Assembly: GCA_035772735.1 (NCBI GenBank)
Contig: JASDFA010000016.1
Coordinates: forward strand, 145,898,501-145,962,500
Reading direction: 5' to 3'
DNA from: Datura wrightii
Lineage: Eukaryota > Streptophyta > Magnoliopsida > Solanales > Solanaceae
DNA: 64,000 nucleotides
Positions 34,450 through 48,100 of the stretch are shown piece by piece. Position numbers and translations under genes: made by a program. Position 1 is the first letter of the stretch, and every line of letters begins with the position of its first letter. The notes under the pieces are model-generated. The model did no database searches. It was given only the letters and a program-made list of their open reading frames with translations, and was not told the DNA's origin.

Positions 34450-36785
34450 TCATTCCGGTGGTTTTCCCAATAACTCTCGTGAATCCTTAATCTGCTCATC
34501 ATCGACTTGATCAATCACATTGATCACGGAGAGTTCTTCGTACACAGTCGGGAGCTTGGGTGCCTTGTACACATCGAACACTTCCACCTTGTCGTGTGCT
34601 CGCATTGTTAGCTGCCCCGCAGCTACATCAATCAGCGCTTTCTCGGTCGCCAAGAAAGGACGTCCCAAAATAAATGGGACTTCCGCGTCTGGTTTAAAAT
34701 CCAGCACGACGAAATCTACCGGGAAGATCAGGGAGCCCACTTGCACCAGAACGTCCTCCACAATGCCATCAGGTCTGGCTAAAGACCGATCTGCCAATTG
34801 CAAGATCACGGTTGTGGGTCTAGGACTCTCTAGACCCAGCTTTTTGAATACCGATGACGGCATCAAATTAATGCTTGCTCCCAAATCACACAATCCACGA
34901 GCTCGGATACTCTACCCAATAGTAATCTGTATAGTAAAGCTCCCAGGGTCTTTGAGCTTTGTGGGCAGTCGGTTTTGTATCCGGGAAGTGCACTCCTCCG
35001 TGAGAGCCACCGTAGCATACTCAGTCAACCGACTTTTGTTTGCCACGATGTCGTTTATATACTTGGCATATTTCGGCACTCCCTGCAAAACATCAACAAG
35101 AGGTAAGTTAATATGTACCTGTTTCAGCACCTCCATGAATTTCTTGAAACACGCCTCCTCCTTGTGTTTCTTTAATCGTTGAGGGAACGGGGGTGGTGGT
35201 CTTTCTGATTCCGCTTCCTTAGTCTTCCCCCTCTCATCACTTTGCTCCCTCTCAACTTTTGGTGCTCCCGATTGTTGAGGTGGTCTTTCTAGTTCCACCT
35301 CTTTCAGCTGCAAACCACTCCTTGTGGTCACCGTATTTACCTGCTTGGGGTTGGGATCTGTGTCGCTCGGAAGTCCTCCTCTAGGTCTGGTGTTTCGGGC
35401 TCCAGCAAATTGCCCAAATTGATATTCAAGTGCCTTGGTAGCTAACTGGTTGTTTTTCACCTCGGCTGCCAATTTCACATAGTCAGCCTGCAATTGAGCT
35501 TGATTAGCTATCATAGTCTTGAACATCTCCTCAATGTTGGGTGATGGTGGTGGAGGAGGTGCATTGTTGTTTCTGAATTGTGCTTGACAATTCTGCTGCC
35601 CTCCTTGGTTCCTTTGCCCACCCTGACTCGAACTCTACCCCTGATGGTTGTTGCTACCCCAGGAGAAATTCGGGTGATTCCTCCAATTGGAATTGTAGCT
35701 GTTGCCATATTGTTGGTGGTTGTTCGTTTGTATATTTCCCATAAAGTTCACCGAGTCAGGAATTGCTCCACAACACTCAGCTTAGTACTCACTGCTTCCG
35801 CACACTTCACACCAAATCTGCTGCACAGCATTCACTGGGGCTTGAGGCTTGTTCATTGTCATGTTACTGAAGTGGGTGTTGAGTTGATTCTGTAAAGCAG
35901 CTATTTGTGCAGCAATAGCTGTAAACCCATCCACTTCTAGAACTCCTGCTGCTTTCCTTGTCCCGCCTCTTGACGAATCAGCATTCCATTCCACATTGCC
36001 CTGCGAAATACGGTTCAACAAGGTATACAGCTCCTCATAAGTTTTCTCCAGTGCTTGTCCCCCAGCTGCTGAGTCTAGCAATATTTTTGTATGGGGTTCC
36101 AAACCCTCTATAAAAGTGTGCACCAACACATCATTGGATTGATGATGATGACGACAATCCCGCAACATGGACTTGAATCTCTCCCAAGCCTGATATAGAT
36201 TCTCTCCCTCTCTCTCTGTTTGAAACTTAGAATTTGACTTCTAAGTCTTGCTGTTTTACCAGAGGGAAAAAATCGTATCAATAACTTCCTTGCAAGATCA
36301 TCCCACGTAGAAATAGAATTAGGTGGCTCAGCTTTCAACCACCTCTTGGCTTCTCCCAATAGTGAAAATGGGAACAATGTAAGCCGGACGTAATCTGATG
36401 ACACTCCAGCGGGGATATAAGTGTCACTTATCTCCAAAAAATTTTGGAGATGCTGCTGTGGATCTTCATGAGGGAGACCTATAAACTGCCCGCTAGTGTG
36501 TAACAATTGCACCATATTCTGCTAAAGTTCGAACCTCCCTCCCAGCTTAGGTTTGCGGATGCTAGATGTGAAATTATTAGCATGTGGGATTGCCACCTCG
36601 CGAACCGGCCGAGCTGCTACTTCTTCGGGCACTAACATTGCCCGTACTACCGGTGGATTCTGTTGTTGCTCCATGATCGTCTGTCTGAGCAACTGCAGCT
36701 TTCTTTGTAGAGCTTCTCTCCACTTACTATGAAATATTCTTTCTGGCTCTATATACGAGTCCACCAGCTCCTTGTCTCTTGCCAG
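34450..36785 (-). pseudogene. Element B gag-protease ORF (broken)
   Basis: Athila-type gag followed by an aspartic protease. The frame opens after a TGA with a CTG codon at 36785 in place of ATG. Recognisable parts: gag core (QFIGLPHEDPQQHLQNFLEISDTY..., RKLLIRFFPSGKTARLRSQ), a Cys-His cluster region near 35790 (WCEVCGSSEY), a disordered Gln/Pro-rich linker, then the protease around LCDLGASINLMPSSVF and VPFILGRPFLAT. Breaks: stop near 36522, a frameshift in the gagaga run near 36240, stops near 35780 and 34912, and further frame changes near 35630. No RT follows. Compare F at 56045-58438. Confidence 0.85.
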
Positions 36786-36895
36786 TGTTCAACAGAAATT
36801 AAATCTGCAAAATACAGGCTAAGACCAAGTTGTCAACACTAAGAAAACAAAAATATAGTAAATTAACACTTAAAACAAATTCACCAATTGTCAAT

Positions 36896-36912
36896 CCACG
36901 GCAACGGCGCCA
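36896..36912 (-). other. Element B primer-binding site (tRNA-Asp type)
   Basis: The + strand CCACGGCAACGGCGCCA matches the 3' end of plant tRNA-Asp (CCCCGGCAACGGCGCCA) with one mismatch. It lies 6 bp from the LTR edge, as in element F. Confidence 0.8.
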
Positions 36913-36918
36913 AAAACT

Positions 36919-37725
36919 TGTTCGGTCTGTGTTATATGGGTATATAACTACACGCAAGTGTACGTGGTCGAACAAGTAGTAAAGTGGCTTAAGTAAGCCA
37001 AGTATGGATCCCACAGGGACTGGGATGAAGTGCAATCTGCTCAAGTGTACTATATTTCGATTCTAAAAAAATCAGACAAAAGTGTAACCAAGAAGTTAAT
37101 ATTTCGATTTCTAATAATTATGCTAAGTCTAAAACAATTGTCTAATGTGAGTCTGAACTATGGATGTGAGCATGCTGAGGTTAAACGAATATGTAATGAA
37201 ATTAATTATCGACATAATTTGGTTAGTCTTTTCCTTCGGTTTCTAGTCAAGAACTATTGCCAAGGGATTAAAACTCTCGTATTTAACCCAACTTAAGAAT
37301 CATGAACCATCCATCTACATTTCTGTGATTAAATGCAATTCATGTTCTAGCCATACAAACCCGGTTCCTAAATTGACTAATACGACTTTCAGGTATATTT
37401 CTATCCTGAAGGTAAATCAATTCTCAATTTTCCCAAACTAAGAAAGGATCATATTCTATTAATTCACAACTTTCCAATTTCTTGCTCTCTTGAGTGAAAC
37501 CGGACTTTTTATATATACATTAACGTAGGCCACACATTAATGCAGTAAGAACAAGAATCAATAGAACAACCATGGAAGAAAAGATGAAAAACCAATTTAA
37601 TCAACAATCACATTTCAATACAACTGTTCTTAACCTCAGCAAGAAGAGGAATTAACCACTCCTTTGTGGATTAAACATCATTAAATGAGTATTAAACATA
37701 CAAGCAATTGAATACAAGAAGAAGG
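36919..37725 (-). repeat. Element B 5' LTR, truncated (807 bp)
   Basis: Begins TGTTCGGTCTG and follows the B 3' LTR for 807 bp, then stops after gaagaagg at 37725, where a new LTR begins. The outer ~620 bp, including the GC-rich module and TATA-bearing part, are missing. Confidence 0.8.
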
Positions 37726-39237
37726 TGTTCGGTCTGCGTTATATGGGTATATAACTACACGCAAGTGCACGTGGTCGAACAAGTAGTAAAGTGGCTTAAG
37801 TAGGCCAAGTATCGATCCCACAGGGACTGGGATGAAGTGCAATCTGCTCAAGTGTACTATATTTCGATTCTAAAAAATGCAGACAAAAGTGTAACCAAGA
37901 AGTTGATATTTCGATTTCTAATTATTATGCTAAGTCTAAAACAATTATCTAATGTGAGTCTGAACTATGGATGTGAGCATGCTGAGGTTAAACGAACATG
38001 TAATGAAATTAATTAATGACATAATTTGGTTAGTCTTTTCCTTCGGTTGCTAGTCAAGAACTATTGCCAAGGGATTAAAACTCTCGTATTTAACCCCACT
38101 TAAGAATCATGAACCATCCACCTACATTTCTGTGATTAAATGCAATTCATGTTCTAGCCATACAAACCCAGTTCCTAAATTGACTAATACGACTTTCAGG
38201 TATATTTCTATCCTGAAGGTAAATCAATTCTCAATTTTCCCAAACTAAGAAAAGATCATATGCTATTAATTCACAACTTTCCAATTTCTTGCTCTCTCGA
38301 GTGAAACCGGACTTTTTAGATATACATTAACGTAGGCCACACATTAATGCAGTAAAAACAAGAATTAATAGAACAACCATGGAAGAAAAGATGAAAAACC
38401 AATATGATCAACAATTACATTTCACTACAATTGTTCATAACCTCAGCAAGAAGATGAATTAGCCACTCATTTGTGGATTAAACATCGTTAAATGAGTGTT
38501 AAACATACAAGCAATTGAATACAAGGAGAAGGAAAGAGAGAAAAACCTTGATAATTTCGTCCCCTCAATTGCCTGTAACCCATGTTCTTGCTCCACCAAG
38601 TCAGAATATTGAAAAATGAACCTAAGTGTTCTATTTATACTAGTGGGAATTTTTCCTGGAATAACAAGCAACGTGTCACGGAGTGCATCGCAGAGCACTG
38701 CCTCCGTGACACGCTACCGACGCGGACCTTCACTGGAACTGGGGGTCCAGGAAATAAGGCCCAATGTGGCACGGCGTGCAACGCGGAGCCATGTCACCAT
38801 GCCACGGACCCATCGCGGACCCTCTCTGGAAATTGGGTGAAAATTCCCTCTCCAGGCAGAAGGCCTCCGCAATGGCAGCGTGACACGGCTCCATCGCGGA
38901 GCCCCTTTATTTGATGCTTTCCACTGCCTTGTCCCTTGCTCACGTCTGAGGCCACCCCGATATCTTCCAAAATGCATTTAAACTTCCCAAAAATACATTT
39001 TACCTGCAAAACAATGCTAATCATGTTGGTTAGTATAAATTCACATTTTATTACCAATTACATGAGAATGTATACACATTGATAGATAAACAAGGCTAAA
39101 ATTCCACATTTGAGTATCACTTAGGCATATAAATTTGCCCAAGATCACTTACCGCACACTTAAATCCTTGTTCGTCCTCCAACAACAATCCTACACCTCA
39201 TGCAATTTACATCCCAACCTTGCTACTTTGGTTTGAT
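37726..39237 (-). mobile_element. Element C: LTR plus 90 bp of 3' internal DNA
   Basis: A complete LTR of the B type (37726-39147, TGTTCGGTCTGCG...CCAAGATCA) followed on the right by cttaccgcacactt..., the internal DNA next to a 3' LTR. At ~39237 this breaks off into D's reverse transcriptase. It is therefore the 3' end of another minus-strand element whose body was deleted. It contains the GC-rich module at ~38670-38905. No gene. Confidence 0.75.
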
Positions 39238-41768
39238 CATCAGGTCAAGGTATCATCAGCTCCGGCTTCGGGAGAGTGATATCCCGAAGACAACCTTCAA
39301 GATGCGATATGGCCATTATGAGTTTGTAGTTATATCTTTTGGGCTAACAAATGCTCCTGCATCTTTCATGGACCTGATAAACAGGGTGTTCAAGTCGTAC
39401 CTGGATACGTTCGTGATTGTGTTCATTGACGACATCATTATACACTCTCGGAGCGAGGAGGAGCATGCCACCCATTTGAGAGTTGTGCTACAGACTCTCG
39501 AGGATTGCCAATTGTATGCTAAGTTCAACAAGTGTGAGTTCTGGTTGGACTTCGTGACATTTCTGGGCCAAGTGGTATCGAGTGAGGGTATAAAGGTAGA
39601 TTCTCAGAAAATTGAAGCAGTGAAGAATTGGCCTAGACCGGTGAATCCTTTTAATATTCAGAGTTTCTTAAGCCTAGCTGGCTACTACCAGAGATTCAGT
39701 GATGATTTTTTATCCATTGTAGCACCATTAACCAGGTTTACTCAGAAAAAGGTAAAGTTTCAATGGTCAAAGGCTTGTGAGAAAAGCTTACAAGAGTTGA
39801 AGACTCGACTCACTGTAGCACTAGTGTTGACCCTACCCAAGGGTACCGATGGTTTTGTGGTGTATTGTGATGCTTTGAGAATCGTACTTGGGTGTGTGTT
39901 GATGCAACATGGGAAGGTGATTACATATGCCTCAAGACAGTTGAAAGTCCACGAGAAGAATTACCCGACCCATGACCTTGTGTTAGCCACGGTAGTATTT
40001 GTATTTAAGATATGGCGGCATTACTTCTATGAGGTCCACATGGATGGATTCACGGATCACAAGAGCTTGCAATATGTATTCACGCAGAAAGATCTCAATC
40101 TTCGGTAAAGGAGGTTCATAGAGCTACTTAAGGACTACGATATGAGTGTCCTTTACCATCCGGGTAAGACTAATGTGGTAGCGGACGCACTTAGTATGAT
40201 ATCTATGGAGAGTGTGTCTCATGTGGATGGGGGAAAGAAGGAGCTGGTGAGAGATGTCCATCGACTTGCAAGGTTGGGAGTTAAATTGGTCGACTCAACC
40301 GATGGCGGTGTTATTATGCAAAATGGGTCAGAATCTTCCTTGGTGACTAATGTGATAGCTAGACAAAATGAGGATCCGATTTTGGTAAAGTTGAAAGAAG
40401 CCATTCCAAATCATAAGGTGGAAGTCTTCTTCCAAGGGGGAGATGGTGTGTTGCGGTACCAGGGTCGCCTATGTATTCTAGATGTTGATGATTTGAGGAG
40501 TTGGATATTGCATGAGTCCCATGGATCAAGATATTCTATCCACCAAGATGTCTCATGATTTACAAGAAATCGATTGGTGGGATGGAATGAAGAAGGATAT
40601 TGCAGAATTCGTAGCCAGAAGCCCGAACTGTCAGCAAGTAAAGGTTGAGCATCAAAGGTCGGGAGTCGTACTTCAGGATATTAGCATTCTCACTTGGAAG
40701 TGGGAAGAGATTAATATGGATTTCATTACAGGCCTACCTCGTACTCGCCGACACTATGATTCCATTTGGGCGGTGGTAGAAAGGTTGACCAAGGCTACAA
40801 ATTTCGTATTGGTGAAAACCACATATTCAATGGATGATTATGCCATACTATATATTCAGTAGTTGGTATGACTACGTGTAGTGCCCTTGTCTATTATTCA
40901 GACCAAGGTACTCAATTTACCTCTCAGTTTTGGCGGTGTTCAAAAAGAGCTTGGAACTCAAGTTAAACTTAGCACAGCATTTCATCCACAAATGGATGGT
41001 CAGGTGGAGCGGACAATCCAAACTCTCGAAGACATGTTGAGATCTTGCGTGATAGACGTTAAAGGTAGTTGGGATGATCACTTGCCCTTGATCAAGTTTG
41101 CATACAATAATAGTTATCACTTCAGTGTCCAAATGGCACCGTTCGAGGCTCTCTATGGGGTGAGATGTAGATCGCCCATCGGATGGTTTGAGGTCGGTGA
41201 GGCAACTATGGTAGGGCCGGATTCGATTCATGAGGCTATGGTGAAGGTTCAGTTGATAAGGGACAGGCTAAAAACCGCTCAGAGTCGTCAAAAGTCATAT
41301 GCTGATGTGAGGAGAGAGTTAGAGTTCGAGGTGAATGATTGGGTATTCCTGAAGGTATCTCCCATGAAGGGAGTCATACAGTTTGGGAAGAAAGGAAAAC
41401 TCAGTCCCGATTATGTTGGTCCCTACCAAATTACGAGAAGAGTTGGTAAAGTAGCATATGAGTTGTACTTTCCCTCAGAGTTATCTTTAGTGCATCCGGT
41501 GTTTCATGTATCACTATTGAAGAAATGTTTGAAAGATCTAGCTTTATTAGTTCCGGTGGACAGCGTTGGTGTAAAAGATAGCCTAAGCTATGAGGAAGTC
41601 CCAGTGGAAATATTAGATCATTAGGTTCGGAAGCTAAGGAATAAGGAGGTAGCTTCAGTTAAAGTCTTATGGAGAAATCAGCATGTCGTAGGTGCTACAT
41701 GGGAAGCCGAAGCGGATATGATGGCTAAATACCCACATTTATTCTCTACCAGCTCAGTTCCAACTTGA
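39238..41768 (+). pseudogene. Element D pol: RT, RNase H, integrase, chromodomain-like tail (broken)
   Basis: Ty3/Gypsy pol missing the protease and the first part of RT. RT resumes near RYHQLRLRESDIPKTTF and has the catalytic VFIDDIIIHS at ~39421-39450. RNase H follows (VYCDALRIVLGCVL, then FTDHKSLQYVF). The integrase zinc-binding region is at ~40500-40640 (one expected Cys is Ser in ARSPNC) and the core from MDFITGLPRTRRHYDSIW, then FHPQMDGQVERTIQTLED. The tail WRNQHVVGATWEAEADMMAKYPHLF is chromodomain-like. Breaks: TAA at 40106, frameshift near 40555, TAG at 40860, paired frameshifts near 40900-40935 over the second catalytic Asp, TAG at 41622. Confidence 0.9.
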
Positions 41769-42009
41769 GGTATCAGTTCTGCTCTATGACTCTATTTAGT
41801 ATTCATTTTCAGTTCATGTGTTAAAGTTTCTTTTATGTGTATGGATATGTATGTGAAGCATGAGATCAGTTCAGCAATGTAATATGAATGGAGGTAGTCA
41901 TTCCATTAGTTTTCGGTTTAGATGATTAATATTTGAATATGATAATTACATGTTTCTGTTTCTGCTTGTTTCCTATATTCGAGGACGAATGTTCCCAATG
42001 GACAGATAT
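41769..42009 (+). other. Element D 3' non-coding region
   Basis: AT-rich DNA between the pol stop and the 3' LTR, with the usual tcgaggacgaatgtt block at ~41981 and a decayed purine tract (cccaatggacag). No gene. Confidence 0.6.
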
Positions 42010-42597
42010 TATAATACCCAAAAAGTTCCTAAGAGTAGACTCGGGAGTTAAAAGTTGAAAACTACTGAAACTGGGAAAATATCACAGAAAGGGCGACATA
42101 AAGACTTGTAGTATCAACCCACGGGTTGTTGTATGCAGTCGTGGTCAAAGTCCTGGTGGCAATGAAGACAATGGGTGATACAATATCTCATTGCTTGGAA
42201 CAATGAGTCGTTGTTGGAAGTCGTAGGAAATATTGGGCTTAGCAGTTGGGGATACCATGGATCGTCCAACGACTTATTGTGAGAAGTGAAGACCCATGGT
42301 CATCAGTCGTCATTTGGTTGCAAGAATTTAAAGTGCATGTAATGGATCAAGACCATGACTCGTTGGAAGCAACCACGATTCGTGGTGAGGCTCGTGGTAA
42401 GGAGGTTCAATTTTGTGAAGGGGACAAACAATGGTCGACTTAACGATCCATTAGACCAAAGGATGAGTCGTACTATCTATCCTTAGTTCGATTCCGGAGG
42501 CTAGTTCTTAGCGGTGCTTATGACGGGCCATACCACGAGTCGTCGTCCCTTCCAATGACTCATTGGTGTGACCCATTGGACCAACCTGGACAGTTTT
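42010..42597 (+). repeat. Element D 3' LTR, left part
   Basis: Starts TATAATACCC (TG changed to TA) and aligns with the first ~590 bp of the D 5' LTR. It is interrupted after the GTTTT at 42593-42597 by element E and resumes at 62140. Confidence 0.85.
42593..42597. repeat. Target-site duplication of element E, left (GTTTT)
   Basis: GTTTT precedes the E LTR (TGTGACGACCC) and recurs at 62140-62144 after the other end of E. The unoccupied site is seen in the D 5' LTR near 6376 (acagttttcagg). Confidence 0.8.
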
Positions 42598-44900
42598 TGT
42601 GACGACCCGAACGTAAACCCAGATCGTAGACATGGGATAGGGGACCCTGAGAGACCCCAAGTCGTCCCATGACACATGCATACAACTAATCTTCTTCAAA
42701 TAAGCGGAAAGATAATCATAAAAGATAGAGAAAACGTAATTAGAGGGTAACATCATGAAATACTGCGCGTATACACAGCGGAGCACTACATACTTTTCTG
42801 AAAGCCTCTAAAACATAAGACGGGTTGATGAGACAACATACCCAACTAGCCCAACCAAAAGTGAACATAAACAACATGAAAGTCAATCAAACGGCCCTCG
42901 GAATATGAGGACTCACCAATAAGCTGGAAGTGTCAGTTGAGATGGACTAAGGATGAGGATGAGCCTGAGATTCGGACCCTGTATCATGAAATGATACATC
43001 ATAGAAAGTATGAGGTCAGTACATAAAATGTACTGAGTATGCAAGGTAAGTAAAATGGACATTTTAAAAGTAAACTCATAAGTAGACATAGGAGAAGGAC
43101 ATCATGCTTGCATCAAAGTCTTCATAATAAACATAGAGCTCAAGACTTTCAAATCATTCATAATCATTCATTATCGTAATCATAAGTAACTTTATCAAAA
43201 TATAACTTGAGCTAATAACATAAACATAACATTTCATAAAAAACATGCGGAACAATGGGAGGACTCGTCATAACCGACACCATCATGGTAGAGCATTTCG
43301 TGATGCCCCACTATCTCGCTCAAGTGGGCAGAGCCGACCCTGTCTTGCCAGGCGAGAGTTGTGCATAAGGTGTGATATCACATTTGAGGGGATCATTATC
43401 AATACATCATATCATTAGAAACCCACGGTGGCACGTGGTTATGAGACACCGGCGTAGTCCTTTGAACGTTGGGCTGCTCGGTGCTAGACACGACTCCCAA
43501 AAATATGCATATAGGCTCATACATAAATCATTAACATCATGCATTAAGATTCGTTTTCTAGAAAATAACATTTATTATCATTGATCCCCTTTAAAATTAC
43601 TTAGCCAAGGATCAAAGTCCCCTTTTCATCAGCCAACATCATAAATTGATAAAACATGTGATTCATTTCATAAATCATAATTCATTCTTCAACATGTGGG
43701 CATTGCCCAACACTTCATCATATTCAATTCATTCAAAAAACATGCTCATAAACATGGGTAGCTTGAAAATCATGCTTTTCTATCATGAATAAAACTCAAA
43801 TTATAGAATAGTTATCATAAATCATGGCTTCCATGAACTTTCATCAAATGAGCAATTTGGATTTAAAATCTTGAAACATGATTACAATAAAAATAACGAT
43901 CAAACCTGCCCATCATTCATAACTAAATAATTAAAACTCAATTAAATCATACCCATAAAGAGAAATCACATTTTCATGCACCTGGGTAAAACCCCATAGA
44001 CTTGAATAGGAGGATTCATGATTTAAATCGAAATTGGGCATGGGTGAGGAAGAATTCCACCCATTTTAAAACCCTACATACCTGGTAATGGATGGACTCA
44101 AAGTTCCTTGAACACCCACAAAGAAATTTATGAAAATTTGGGGAAGAAGGCCTTCAATCTCCCAAAAACCTCTCTAATCTTTTGCATGAGAATGGGCATG
44201 CATAAAGGACTTAACTCATATTATCATACTCAGAAAATATCCAAAATAATGTAGTTTAGGGGCTAAAAATGTGGAAATTTTGAAAATGCCCTTAAAATAA
44301 TTTCCCTGAAAACATGTCCCAGACGGACCAACGACTGGCCCAATGAGCCGTGACAGCATACCACGACTCGTGGTATCGAGTCGTTGAGTCCACTGCTTCA
44401 TCTCATGCCTTGGATCCTTCCCACGGATCATCAGGATGAGTCTTGACTTCAAAGGATGAGTCGTTGGATCGACCATCTTCAACTCCTTGACCAAATTTGG
44501 CTTTCATTCCCACGAGCCTCACCACGACTCATGGTGACTTCTAATGAGTTGTGGTTTCGTGCGTTGTCTACACTGGGACCTTCAACCCACGAACAACGAC
44601 TAGAAACAATGGGTCATCCCTCTTAACCATGAATCATGGGATGCCTAGTTACTTCCTCCTCAGCATAAGTCCAACCTCCCCATGACTGGTGACAACGACT
44701 CATTATTCCCAACAACGGGTCGTTGCACTGTCCGTTGTCTCCACTGTTTCCCTGACTTCCCAAACCACGACATGTAGTGACGACCCATGGTACCCTACCA
44801 CGAGTCGTAGGATTGTCTGTTCTGTGATATTTTTGCCAGTTTTCTGCACTTTTCAAATTTAACTCCTAGGTCTACTCTTAGCCCTTTCTGGGGTATCAAA
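42598..44900 (-). repeat. Element E 3' LTR (~2.3 kb)
   Basis: Begins TGTGACGACCCGAACG and ends ggggtatcaaa, aligning with the split 5' LTR (49942-50129 plus 60021-62139, ~2307 bp). The last ~600 bp are rich in degenerate CGACTCGTGG-like motifs. No gene. Confidence 0.85.
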
Positions 44901-45144
44901 ATATCTTCCCCTTTGAAACATTCGTCCTCAAATGTAGGAAACAAGCAACAAACAGAAACATACAATTCATCATAGCCATATACTTATTATTTTAACCGAG
45001 ATTTCACAAAATGACTACCTCTGAATAAAACCACATAGCTGAACTGACCCGATACTTTACATACACATTCATACACATAAAAGAAACTTGCACACATGAA
45101 CTAGACATGAAAGCTAAATAGAGTCATAGGGCAAAACTGATACC
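44901..45144 (-). other. Element E 3' non-coding region and purine tract
   Basis: On the minus strand the sequence runs from the pol stop through tgaggacgaatgtttc to the purine-rich aaaggggaagata next to the LTR, the probable plus-strand primer. No gene. Confidence 0.65.
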
Positions 45145-48100
45145 TCAAGTCGGAACCAAGCCAGTAGAGAACAAATTTGGATATCTAGCCATCATGTCCG
45201 CCTCGAACTCCCACGTAGCTCCCTCAATATGCTGATTTCTCCATAAAACCTCAACTGAAGCTACTTATTTGTTTGTCAACTTACGAACCTAACGATCTAA
45301 GATTTCAACGGGGACTTTTTCATAACTGAGACTTTCTTTCACCCTAATACTGTCTAACGGAGCTACCAAGGCTGAATCACCCAAAAACTTCTTCAAAAGA
45401 AACACATGAAAGATGGGATGAACTAAGGACAACTCCGAGGGCAAGTATAACTCATATGCTACCTGGCCAACTCTTCTCACAACTCGGTAAGGACCAATAT
45501 AGCGGGGATTGAGTTTACCTTTCTTTTCAAACAGCATGACCCCCTTCATGGGAGATACCTTTAGAAATACCCAGTCGTCCACATCAAACTCCAAATCCCT
45601 TCTTCTCACATCAGCATATGATTTCTGATGACTCTGAGCAGTTTTCAGTTGGTCCCTTATCAACTGAACCTTCACCACTGCCTCATAAACCGAATCTGGT
45701 CCTATCATAGCTACCTCACTAACCTCAAACCATCCGATGGGAGATCTACACCTCCGCCTGTACAAAGCCTCGAACTGTGCCATTTGGATACTAGAGTGGT
45801 AACTGTTATTATAAGCAAACTCGATCAAGGGCAAATGATTATCCAAACTACCTTTAACATCCATAACACATGCCCTCAACATATCTTCAAAGGTCTGAAT
45901 AGTTCATTCTGCCTGGCCGTCTGTTTGCAGATGGAAGGCTGTACTGAGCTTAACTTGCGTCCCAAGTCCTTTTTGAAAAGAACGCCAAAATTGAGAGGTA
46001 AACTGAGTACCTCGGTCTGAAATAATAGACAAGGGCACTCCATGAAGTCCAACCAACTCCCAAATATACAACTTGGCATAATCCTCTGCTGAATCCATGG
46101 TCTTGACCGGTAGGAAGTGTGCATCCTTGGTTAACCTGTCGACCACCACCCAAATGGAGTCATAGTGTCGGCGAGTACGAGGTAGGCCTATAACAAAATC
46201 CATATTAATCTCTTCCCACTTTCAAGTGGGGATGCTGATATCCTGAAGTACGCCTCCCAGCCTTTGATGTTCAACTTTCACTTTCTTGCAGTTTGGACAT
46301 TTTGCTATGAAATCCACAATATCTTTCTTCATACCATCCCACCAATAGATTTCTCACAAATCCCAATACATTTTCGTGGATCCTGGATGAATAGAATATA
46401 TGGTACTATGTGCCTCATACAATATCCAAACTCATAAGTTATCGACGTCCAAAACATATAGTTAACCCTGATATCATAACACACCATCTCCCCGATGGGA
46501 GAAGACCTCCACCTTCTGACTTTGCACCGCCTCCTTCAGCTCCCTCAATATTGGATCCTCATCTTTCCTGGATTTAACATCAACCACCAAGGATGATTCT
46601 TACCCGTTGTGCACAACAACACTGCCATCAATCGAGTCGATCAATCTAACTCCTAGTCTTGCAAGTCGGTGGACATCCTTCACCAACTCCTTCTTTCCCT
46701 CATCTACGTGGGACGCACTTTCCATGGAGAGCCTACTATGTGCATCTGCAACCACATTATCCTTTCCCTGGTGGTAGAGGACACTCATGTCATAGTCCAT
46801 AAGTAACTCCAACCACCTCCTTTGACGAAGATTTAGATCTTTCTGTGTGAACTCATATTGCAAAATATTATGATCCGTGAATACATCCACATGGACTCCA
46901 TACAAGTAATGCCTCCATATTTTCAATGTAAACACCACTGCGGCCAACTGAAGATCATCGGTCGGGTAATTCTTCTCGTGAACCTTCAGCTGTCTCGAGG
47001 CATATGCTATTACCTTCCCTTGCTTCCTTAACACACATCCCAGTCCGACTCTTGAAGCATCACAATATACAAAAAAGCCATTAGTACCCTCGGGTAAGGT
47101 CAACACTAGTGCTGACGTGAGTCGGGTCTTCAACTCTTGGAAGCTTTATCGCAAGTATCCAACCATTGGAACTTCATCTTTTTCTGAGTCAACATAGTCA
47201 AAGGTGCCCCAAGAAACTCCAAATTTTTGAAGGATTTACCGATCTAGGCCAATTCTGCACCGCCTCGATTTTCTGGGAATATACCCTGATGCCTTCGCTT
47301 GATACCGCATGTCCTGCTATCGAGTTTAGCTAAAATTTCACACTTGCCAAACTTTGCATACAACTGACGATCCTTGAGGGTTTGTAGAACTATTCTCAAA
47401 TAAGTGGCATGCTCCTCCTCGCTCCAGGAGTATATAAGAATGTTGTCGATGAACACGATCATGAACATATCCAAATATTGCTTGAATACCCTGTTCATCA
47501 AGTCCATAAAAGTTGCAGCAGCGTTGGTTAATTAAAAAGACATAACTACAAACTCATAATGGCTATACCGGGTTCTGAAGGTTGTCTTTGGAATATCATA
47601 CTCCTGTACTCTAAGCTGGTGATATCCAGACCCAAGGTCTATCTTCGAGAAACACCTGACACCCTAGAGATGGTCAAATAAATCATCAATTCTTGGAAAG
47701 GGGTACCGGTTCTTGACGGTAACCTTGTGTAACTTTTGATAGTCAATACACATGCGAAGGGAGCCAACCTTCTTTCGAACAAATAAAACTGGTGCACCCC
47801 ATGGAGACTGGCTCGGTCTAAGGAATACCTTATCCAATAGATCGCTTAACTAATCCTTCAATTCCTTTAGCTCGGCTGGAGCCATCTTGTATGAAGGATA
47901 GAAATAGGCTACCTATTTGGAAATAAATCAATACTGAAATCAATTTCCCTTTCCATAGGAACACCTAGCAAATCCTCGGGAAGCACCTCCGGATATTCGC
48001 ACACCACCGAAACTAACTGAATAGTTGGGTTCTCGAACTCTACATCCTTAACCCTAACTAGGTGGTACATTCACCCCTTAGAGATATCTTCCTATACTTA

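Larger units (their letters stand above)
9027..37725 (-). mobile_element. Element B: Athila-like non-autonomous LTR element
   Basis: A minus-strand element inserted in D's gag. From right to left: a truncated 5' LTR (36919-37725), tRNA-Asp primer site, gag-protease ORF, second ORF with the plant-transposon-protein-like domain, a 3' non-coding region and a complete 3' LTR (9027-10452). The viral cluster 12305-31826 is nested in the second ORF. No reverse transcriptase or integrase is present. The five bases to the left are CTCAG; the matching right-hand duplication is lost with the end of the 5' LTR. Confidence 0.85.
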
